From contig BPQB01000021.1 of the NCBI GenBank assembly GCA_019973155.2, positions 186,001 through 250,000 of the forward strand: a DNA stretch of 64,000 nt, in the 5' to 3' direction. Every line of letters starts with the position of its first letter. Position 1 is the stretch's first letter. A model generated the notes under the pieces. That model was given only the letters and a program-made list of their open reading frames with translations, ran no database searches and was not told the origin of the DNA. Made by a program: the position numbers and the translations under genes. Of the stretch, positions 56,714 through 64,000 are shown piece by piece. The DNA is from Phanerochaete sordida. Lineage: Eukaryota; Basidiomycota; Agaricomycetes; Polyporales; Phanerochaetaceae.

Positions 56714-56863
56714 GGTCAGGATCCGGAATCCATTTTCCATATTATGTACGTCGCCGAATACATGCAGCGCCCCGAAATAGCCCCTCCGATAAGATGGCAT
56801 GAGAGAATATGAGAAACGATCTATGAGGTCGTCTAGATGCGTCCATGGCGCCCCATGCAGGAT

Positions 56864-57720
56864 CACCTGCTCGAGCCGTAGCGTGCCTTGCGCCCAAGGT
56901 CGAAGGGGATATACTTGTACTTGATCATGTGCCTACAAAGCATGTTAGCAGTCCGACCATAGGACTACGAATGAGCACGTACTGAATCTGTCTCCGCATG
57001 GTGAGCACGAAGAGCACGAAGAAGTACATCACGAGGATCGGCCAGTATACTGGCACGTCGAATGCTTCTGAGAACGTGCAGAAGAGCGCGATGAGCGTGG
57101 CGCGGGTTGACGACAACCTATTTTGCACTTAGACAACAAGCTACGGAGACTGAGCGAAACGCACCAGAATTGCCACTCTGGCAACCTGCGGACGAAGGGC
57201 CTGAACTCGTCATCCCTCGCAGAGGGGAGCGAAGTCTCCTCGCCGCCACCTTCTATCTCGTCCGCGAGAAGGTCGTCTTGCAACGAGGGGTCGAACTTGG
57301 GTTGCAGGAACGCCAACAAGAGGTTGAGCAAGTAGATTGCGTGGGCATCTGGAGCATGTCTGAGCACAGTTTGCGACGATAGGAAGGTGGTACGTACAGC
57401 ATACTGTGAAGGAAGAGCGCATATATTCGTTGGAAGAGCGTAGAGACTAAGCATTGTATAACTCACCAATATACCACTGCACATTCGATATCAGGGTTAA
57501 CGACGGTAGACGCGGGAACTCGCAAAGTACTCACCCCTTGCACGAACACAATTCGCAGCATGAACACGGCTAGCAGACCGGCTGATCCAAGCCAGCGGTA
57601 GAGCACGAAGGGCGTGACCTTGTCCAGCCATTGCTGGTACTGCCGTTTCGCCTTCGCATATTGCGTCGAGAGCGGCTGGAAAGGCGTGTCCGTCGTTGAA
57701 GTGTCAGAGGCGTTCATCAT
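56864..57720 (-). CDS. RER1: RER1, ER-retention receptor of the early Golgi
   Basis: Exon 1 begins [20 protein letters not shown] and carries [20 protein letters not shown], the family's first conserved block. Later exons give [57 protein letters not shown] and [20 protein letters not shown], ending [11 protein letters not shown]. All hallmark segments of RER1, with four membrane helices in a W-shaped topology, are present. It retrieves escaped ER membrane proteins and unassembled subunits in COPI vesicles. The acidic loop ([14 protein letters not shown]) is normal for the family. Four or five introns interrupt it. It is divergent from the glycerate kinase gene. Confidence 0.94.
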
Positions 57721-58062
57721 TTTTCGTCAGGACCGTCAAGAGGTCGTAGGTTGGGGGGCAAGCGCGGCGGGGACGTCGACGCTGAGGTTGGAGTGCGCTT
57801 GGGACGCGCAGTTCCTCCGTCTCGCTTGCCACGCATCTCGCGCGCCTGTTACGGCGCCTCTGATCAGCGGAGCCACAGGGGAGTTTCAAACGGACTGCGG
57901 GTGCGCGGACAAGCGTAGACGCCCGAGCGGAACGGCGTTCGAGCAGGTCGCAAGTGCGACGGAATCCTCGTCGAATGCAATTCCTCCAAAATACTCTCTA
58001 CGCTCACACACACGACACCCAGGACGCTGCGTACAGTCGCAAGGCAGTCTGTGCGCGCAACG
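57721..58062. promoter_or_regulatory. Shared upstream region of divergent RER1 and glycerate kinase genes
   Basis: About 340 bases between two start codons. No clear TATA or named site. The call rests on geometry. Confidence 0.4.
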
Positions 58063-59091
58063 ATGGAGCCCGCGCCGAAGGTCTCCCTCATGCGCGAGCA
58101 TGTGCTCGTCGCGCTCAGCCGCCATCGCGCGGAGCACACGAAGGTCCCACTCTTCGTCGCGGTACAGGGCCCGCAGGGCAGCGGAAAGACCTTTCTTACG
58201 ACGCGTCTTCGTGAGGCCCTGGTGGCCGAAGACTCACTCAAGGTCGCTGTGCTCTCGATCGACGATCTCTACCTCCCGCATGAGCAGCTGGTCGCGGTAG
58301 CGAAAGCATACCCCGAAAACAGGCTTTTGCAGGGACGCGGACAGCCAGGGACACACGACGTGGATCTTGGGACCCAGATTCTTACCCGTCTCAAGCGTAT
58401 CAATGAAGACACTGAACGCAAGTCGGTCGTGCACATCCCGAAGTTCGACAAGAGCTTGCATGGCGGTGAGGGGGATCGCGTCCTAGAGGGGACTGATATC
58501 GAAGCCCCCGTGGATGTGGTCGTGCTCGAGGGTTGGTGTGTAGGGTTCTATCCGTCGTCCGAGGAGGAGATCAACCGCCGCTTCGAGCTGCCTGTACAAG
58601 GCCTTGGCGATGATTTCTTCCGGGCTCGTGGATTCAGGAAAGAGGACGTCCTCGACATCAACGAGAGACTCAAACACCTTGCGAGCTGGTGGTCATACTT
58701 CGATGCTTTCATTCAGGTGCGCTCTCGCGCTCATACAACGCCTGTAGCTAATATTGTGGCCAGATAAAACCCGTAGAAAGTCATCCGTATGACTATATCT
58801 ACAAGTGGAGATTGCAGCAGGAACACAACATGAAGGCTCAAAACGGAGGCAAGGGCATGACGGACGAACAGGTTGAGAAGTATGGTAGTGCTTTATTTGT
58901 CACTGATGCTCTGCTAACATCAGGATAGGTTCGTGGACCGATATATTCCTGGCTATGTTTTCTTCGGTGATGGTGTGACAAACGGACAGTTGGACAAGGC
59001 TGGAGGCGTTCAACGGCCGCCATGGTTGGGGAATGGACTTTGTATACAAATAGGAGAGGGCAGAGAGGTCGTGAACGTGAGCAAGTTCTGA
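58063..59091 (+). CDS. D-glycerate 3-kinase
   Basis: Exons 58063-58716, 58764-58879 and 58929-59091 give 310 residues, and the sum is divisible by three. FVAVQGPQGSGKTFLTTRLR carries the P-loop. VAVLSIDDLYLPHEQL has the Walker-B-like acidic pair, and NRLLQGRGQPGTHDVDLG is the substrate-binding stretch typical of plant and fungal glycerate kinases. Next come VVHIPKFDKSLHGGEGDR and DVVVLEGWCVGFYPSSEEE. The C-terminus includes PYDYIYKWRLQQEHNMKAQN and RYIPGYVFFGDGV. The enzyme phosphorylates D-glycerate to 3-phosphoglycerate; the yeast homologue is Tda10. The chosen ATG gives a normal-length protein without targeting signal, so it is probably cytosolic. Confidence 0.93.
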
Positions 59092-59816
59092 AGACAGGGA
59101 AGCCAAGTGGAAGCTGAACGTATATAACTGGTACGTCAGTCTAATTCGCAGAAGCTCAAGCACTGCTGATGATTCGCTGGTAGGAACGCTGTACTCTATG
59201 GATGTCATATACCTCATCTCAACACTATATTGCTCAATTACACGCCGACGCCTACCTGCGATGTCGTGGAGCTCCGTGGGTATAAGGTTGACAGCGTCGC
59301 ACGACCGCGGTCCGCCACCATCAGTCATATGCGACCTTGCGAACGCTTGGGCAGGTCGAGGCTGGCAGCAGGTATGTCTCGACATTCACCGACCCCGACT
59401 ATATGCCGACGACTTGACGAGCGTACCGCTATAGCCATGGTTGCGGCAACCTGCCGGTACCTGTCCGCAGGGTGCCGTGAGTCCACATGTCCCCCTCACT
59501 GGAAATACTGTGCTACGTGACTTCGGCCTCCAAGCCGCACAACGCTGAAAGACTATCAACTCACCGCGGCGGCAGATACTGTTACCTCACAGGCACACCA
59601 TCCACATTCAAGAGCCAGAAACATGCAGCACCACTCCTTAGCCGGCATCCTCAGAAGTCGCGGTGCATGCCTGCTCGCTGAACCCTAGACGTGCCGTATA
59701 AAAGAGCACAGTTGCCCCGTTTGCACGGCATTGCCGACGTCAAGGAACAGCTTGAGAGGCAAGCTAGCTCATCGTGCCCGATGTCATGCGCTCACAGCTA
59801 GCCAGTTCCGGCCGCC
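59092..59816. other. Intergenic region
   Basis: About 725 bases with no supported gene. A tataaaa-like motif (cgtataaaagagc) near 59695-59705 lies about 115 bases upstream of the small peptide gene and could be its TATA box. Confidence 0.45.
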
Positions 59817-59963
59817 ATGCGTCTTTCCTTCGTCCTCTACTGCATCATCTGCACCGCCGCCGTCGTCTTCGGCTCACCGGTGGGCACGTCCCTCATGGAG
59901 CGGCAGCAGTGCCTCAGCGAGGGGTCAGACTGTTTCAATATGCCCCTACAATGTTGCACGTAG
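59817..59963 (+). CDS. Small cysteine-rich secreted peptide, possibly frame-broken
   Basis: The ATG at 59817 sits in a strong context (gccgccATG) and gives 48 codons. It starts with a hydrophobic signal peptide (MRLSFVLYCIICTAAVVFGS). The mature end has the spacing Cys-x6-Cys-x5-Cys-Cys, typical of knottin-like peptides, and then stops at TAG right after the double Cys. One base out of frame, the following codons would supply another Cys at the spacing expected of a knot. This suggests either a small indel or an unrecognised intron. Length is shorter than usual for such peptides. Function is unknown; no toxin family is assigned. Confidence 0.5.
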   Translation: MRLSFVLYCIICTAAVVFGSPVGTSLMERQQCLSEGSDCFNMPLQCCT

Positions 59964-60252
59964 ATAGTCTCTGCAGCGAGTGGATTGGCGAAGCGCAAGC
60001 TAGGGTAGGTCGCCAATTCCCTGTAGTCCAGGCGAGACAATGACATGCTCGTAATAGTTCTACACTCCCGACTGCTAGGTCATTCATCGACGACATTATT
60101 CAACGCGACTACGCTGCGCGTGGTGTGCAACATTGAGAGCTTGGGTATGAGGATTCCCAAGTGTATGTCCCAGGGTATTACGGACGTATTCCAAAACCAC
60201 TACAAGTACACTATAAAGTACATCGATAAATATACAAGCACCGAGAGGCATC
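59964..60252. other. Convergent 3' flanks
   Basis: About 290 bases, AT-rich from 60170, presumably 3' UTR sequence of both neighbours. Confidence 0.4.
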
Positions 60253-62133
60253 TCACGCGTAAACAGTAGAGTCACGTAGCCTCCATCGCCGCAAGGGACC
60301 CCAATACCACATGGACTGAGGCTCAGCAGGTTCGGCGCGCGTATGTTGTGGTAGGGTGCCTTCGCTGCGCGGATCTGTATCTCGCCTTGCCAGCCTGTTC
60401 TTCCGCCGCCTCGCGTTCCCGGGCTGGCCCTCAAAGTCTGCGTCGGTCTTGGGCTCTCTTCGGGAGTCTACGCTGCTACCGTCGTCGCTCACGTGATCGT
60501 CCTCCTCCTCGATCTCGAGAATCCCCCTCAGCCCCTCCTCCCGCTCCTGCACGTCCTCCCGTCCCATCTGCCGCACGCCATAACTCCCTAGACCCCAGCC
60601 GACCGTGCCTGGGTCGACCTCGCCGCCGTCTTCGGTCGGGCCGTACACCTGCTGTATGCGCTCGCTGTTCTCTTCCGCTTGCGCGCGCGATGCGGTGAGA
60701 TGCGCGTGACGGAGGCGCAGGTATGCCGCGTAAAGATGTCGGATCGCGTAGTACTGCTGGAGCTTGCGCACGAAGGCGTCAGCCGTTGAACCGGAGGAAG
60801 TACTTGCTCTACTGGAGGGGCCAGCGCAAGTGTCGGCAGAGTCCGCCGTGGTAGTGGTGTGAAGATTGTGTCCCCGAGGTTCATCGGTCCCGGCGTCTTC
60901 GTGCATGCCGCCTGAACATGACAGTGAACCTCCGCGTCGCCTCTCCTTGTCGTAGCCGAATACGCCAGTGACACCGCGCCACAGTGTCTGAGCCTTCTCT
61001 CGGCGAATTTGCCTCGCCGCCAACCGCGCCTTGCGCTTCCGTCTCCTCTTCTCTTCGCGTCTCACCAGCTCGTCGACCTCGCCGACACCCATCCCCGAAC
61101 CGACCCACCACCACCAGCCAAGGAAGCTCTGCCAGAGGATGACCGCCCACATCAGGCCAGGCATCCATGAGTAGTGATCCTTGCTCGGGATGTAGATGAA
61201 TGTGATCGCTGTGGAGGCCAAAGCGAGCATAAGGGCGCCGACGCCGAAGGCGGCAGTGCCGCCGTCCGTTCGCCATGCGGATTTGCGGTTGACGAGGAAG
61301 CCCCAGATGAATAGGGAGGCTGTGAAGAGCAGGGAGAGGGTCGCATTGCAAACGTTCTGCACAGCGGAGGCTATCGAGGTAAGCTTCCCATCTGTCGAAG
61401 AGTCGTTCAAGGGGACAAGTTGCATGATCGCTGCCATAATTGCAAGCGGCCCGAGGAGGATAAAGATGAGACGGCGTTCCAAATGGGACGGGAACAGTAG
61501 GGTGAGGAACTGAATATGAGTTATCTATAGAACAGGGACAGCGGGCTCAATGTTAGCTGCGATGGGAGAGGCCGAGAAAGCGCACCTGGATCAAGGCTGA
61601 AGTCGTGGCATTCATGAGCAGCCATGCAGCGAGTTCCCCCGTCCTCCACCCTGCCGTGCTTTCCTGATCCTGTAGGGGCGGTATGTCAACCGCGATGTAT
61701 GTGAGCATGTACGGCCATTCCCTGCTTTCTTGTGTTGCGGTGTCGAGAACGACATGCAGTGTCGCAATAAGAGAGACCAAGAGTGTGATGACAGCTGACA
61801 GTTGCAGTGCGTAGTTGACTGGAGCGAGGGGCCAGTGATACTGAGCGGTGAAGACGAGATGGATGAGAAGGACGGAAGTCAACGTCAAGACAATGCCTAT
61901 CATGAGGATTTGGATGGGCAGAGAGCAGGCAAACGAAGGCCTGTAGCGTAGTATCGGGTCGAAGCCAAAGCTACTGTGGGGAACTTGAGCAGATTGCTTG
62001 GATGCGAAGACGGCTTGGCTCACCCATCGGTACTGTTGTAGGTGCTATCGTCTGTAAGATTCTGGGCTATGATGGGCGACATGAGGAGAAATAGAGAAGC
62101 GATGGACCATCGTATATTCAGGCCGATGGTCAT
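60253..62133 (-). CDS. Multi-pass membrane protein with signal peptide, unknown function
   Basis: Exon 1 begins MTIGLNIRWSIASLFLLMSP and ends in an N-glycosylation-rich stretch (NLTDDSTYNST). A GT-AG intron then leads to SFGFDPILRYRPSFACSLPI. Membrane segments include ILMIGIVLTLTSVLLIHLVF, ALQLSAVITLLVSLIATLHV, LAAWLLMNATTSALI, RLIFILLGPLAIMAAIMQLV, ATLSLLFTASLFIWGFLV and WAVILWQSFLGWWWWVGSG. A long cytosolic tail follows, very basic at first (RREEKRRRKRKARLAARQIR), with a conserved-looking helix QQYYAIRHLYAAYLRLRHA. The end is acidic/basic and disordered. I do not recognise the family. The topology is receptor- or channel-like, but no motif supports a specific role. It is divergent from TRAPPC11. 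Confidence 0.77.
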
Positions 62134-62296
62134 CGAGCGTGTCGTCGTCGAGCACCCTCAGGACGGTGGTGATGGTCGGGAGCAACTCTCGCCAAAGCGA
62201 GTTCCAGGTGGGCGCCTTCACACTTGTCCCCGCACCTCGACCAAATGCACGCCCTGGAATATACCCTCTGCTGAAGTACGCACTCGACCTGGAATC
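62134..62296. promoter_or_regulatory. Compact shared upstream region of the membrane-protein and TRAPPC11 genes
   Basis: Only 163 bases separate two divergent start codons, the shortest such gap in the window. The call is from geometry alone. Confidence 0.4.
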
Positions 62297-64000
62297 ATGA
62301 ACTCATATCCGCCAGAGCTTCTGGCGCAGCTTGCGCCGGTGATGTTTGTTGCTGGCTTGGGCGCGCCACAACCACCAACGAGCCCACAATCTCCAGCGCC
62401 GAAGCCGCAAGACCCATTCTCGGTGCTCGCATTGCGGCTCAAGGACGTGTTGCAGGCACAGCGAAGGCCCGCAGTGTGGCAACCAGATAAATCCAAGACT
62501 TTCCAGGTCGTGTTCATAGAGCCGGTGCGTGCACAGTCTCACGCGATGCCTGAATGCCCAAAGTCACCGTGAACACCGTCCTACCACCCGCTACTTGCTT
62601 AGCCCTCGCGTCGTTGTAATCATATTGACGGCCTTGCGTTGCTATACAGGATGTGCGCTTTCCCCCGCGTAAGATGCCCCCAGCTGAGGATCAGCAGTTC
62701 CTACCGACGCACTCGCCTCTATCTCCGCTGACTCCGTCGTCACCGCTCTACCCTGACGGCCTCATCGCACCCATCTGGATCCGCAAGCACACAACCTTGG
62801 TCCCGTCAGTTTTTGTCCTGTTCAAGCGGATTTATGAATACCAGCGTCCCTCCGGCGGTACACCTCTTGACGTGCCCGACCCAGACCATGAACGCGAACG
62901 CGAGGCCGAGGAACGCAGGAGAGACACCGAGCTCGCGCAAGAGATTGCTCAACGGAAGAAGTCCACGAACGAGAGGTCCATCAAGTTAACTGTCGTGCTA
63001 ATGGCAAGCAGACGCATGTTGGGTACATATCCATGTTTATGTCGCCTAGAGAAATATAACGAGGCGTTGCAGATGATCCTGCGCTTGACACGCGACTTAC
63101 CTACATCCGAAGGCAAAGTGGGCTTGATCCACGGGCCGCTCTGTTTGTGCTGAGTCCTGTCGCACCTTCAGAAATAGGCGACTTTGTGCGAAGGTATGAG
63201 ATATTCTCGTTTCACGCAGCTCAAAGCTTATTCTCAACTAGTTTGCAGGAGGCGTTGTGGGAATCAGCACTAGAGTACTACACCAACCACTCCAAGCGAG
63301 TGCGCCGGAAGCGGAACAGGCACACACAAGCGACCTCAGCCTATGCCTCCTCTATCTCACCATCGGGTACCGTCGCTGCTCGGCCCCTGCGACCCGAGGG
63401 CTGGACTGTGAGATATGAGTATAAGATGGCTTGCTTCGCAGAGTTCCGTGGAGAAGACGAAGTTGCGCTCAAGTACGTCCTGAAGGGCACCACCAGGGCC
63501 GGTTGTTAATTTGAAACCCTAGACATTATCAAGACGCATACACCGCATTACAGGTTATGTTTGGCTCGACTGCGATACTACCGCCACGTACAAAGCGATG
63601 GGCAGAGGCTCGAGTGTTGGCGGATAGCATCAGCTTCAAGGTGAGTCGCTTACCTCTGAGGTGCTGGAAGTGCATACAAACAGTGTCTACAGATTTGCAA
63701 GCTATACCTCTACAACAACGAACATTCATTAGCGTTAGCGAATCATTCGATGCACATGCGCAAGTTCGGAGATTTGTGTCGGGGATGGGGAATCGGCGAG
63801 GAGACATTTGAATTTTGGGGCTGGGTAGCAAGACAGTGAGTGGATTGCTGTGAGCGGCAGCAGATCAATCTGACACATACAGGCACCGTGCTTTTGCGGA
63901 GCTCCTGGAGCAGGGCACGCGTACTACGCTCAAGATCCCGACCTATCTTCCCTCATCGTCTTCTGCAGCATCTACGATAGTCTCGCAACCAGCAGACTCG
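62297..64000 (+). CDS. TRAPPC11: TRAPP complex subunit 11 (Foie gras domain), 5' part
   Basis: The start MNSYPPELLAQLAPVMFVAG lies at 62297 and the gene runs off the right edge. Exons give LALRLKDVLQAQRRPAVWQP, then DVRFPPRKMPPAEDQQFLPT, LIAPIWIRKHTTLVPSVFVL and LTYIRRQSGLDPRAALFVLS followed by a run to EIGDFV. Next is SLQEALWESALEYYTNHSKR, then RYEYKMACFAEFRGEDEVAL, HYQDAYTALQVMFGST and RWAEARVLADSISFKICKLY. These are the N-terminal and foie-gras-type blocks of TRAPPC11, part of the TRAPPIII tether/GEF acting in early Golgi and autophagy. At least seven introns are present. Only the first third or so of the protein is in the window. Confidence 0.88.

Noticed and set aside
1..64000. CRISPR arrays, bacterial-type operons or a biosynthetic cluster
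   Set aside because: No regularly spaced repeats, Shine-Dalgarno spacing, backbone synthase or clustered tailoring enzymes were seen; gene structure is eukaryotic throughout.

Overview
The window looks like a piece of nuclear genome from a filamentous basidiomycete, most likely an Agaricomycete. Coding sequence is rich in G+C and genes are split by many introns of about 45-65 bases with GT-AG ends. Several proteins are typical of mushroom-forming fungi. These include a fructosyl-amino-acid-oxidase-type flavoenzyme, serine-rich cupredoxins, a PCL-type cyclin and long disordered orphan proteins. No prokaryotic or viral gene was seen.

Layout. 1-5 kb: the end of an unrecognised gene, then two tandem paralogous orphan genes. 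5.5-12 kb: an FAD-dependent amine oxidase and the large subunit of arginine-specific carbamoyl-phosphate synthase. 12-20 kb: a long disordered minus-strand protein, an intron-containing tRNA-Leu(CAA), and a third gene that resembles the tandem pair in exon architecture and N-terminal motif. 20.5-26 kb: a head-to-head pair, the poly(A)-RNA-binding protein Nab2 (minus) and a mitochondrial AAA ATPase (plus). 26-38.8 kb: gene-poor, with only a PCL/Pho80-type cyclin clearly coding. 38.8-47 kb: a TauD-type dioxygenase with three consecutive very short exons, a vacuolar-type amino-acid transporter, a GNAT acetyltransferase and a secreted cupredoxin-like protein. 47.4-50.8 kb: a small secreted gene with a GPI-type tail, cut by a LINE-type retrotransposon flanked by an 18-bp target-site duplication. 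51-64 kb: dense housekeeping genes, namely a multi-pass membrane protein, a GT32 glycosyltransferase, a steroid 5-alpha-reductase-type enzyme, RER1, D-glycerate 3-kinase, a tiny cysteine-rich secreted peptide, another membrane protein, and the start of TRAPPC11.

Many genes are arranged head-to-head with short shared upstream regions: Nab2/AAA ATPase, GT32/5-alpha-reductase, RER1/glycerate kinase, and membrane protein/TRAPPC11. RER1, GT32 and TRAPPC11 all act in the early secretory pathway, but each is an ordinary housekeeping function and no operon-like cooperation is implied. The most unusual items are the LINE derivative, which carries an RNase H ORF but no visible reverse transcriptase, and the small orphan family with SAP-like N-termini. 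No complete new defence or biosynthetic system was found.

Intron positions were placed by hand from splice motifs and reading frame. For nine genes the full exon sum was checked to be divisible by three. Other gene models are approximate at their internal joints.
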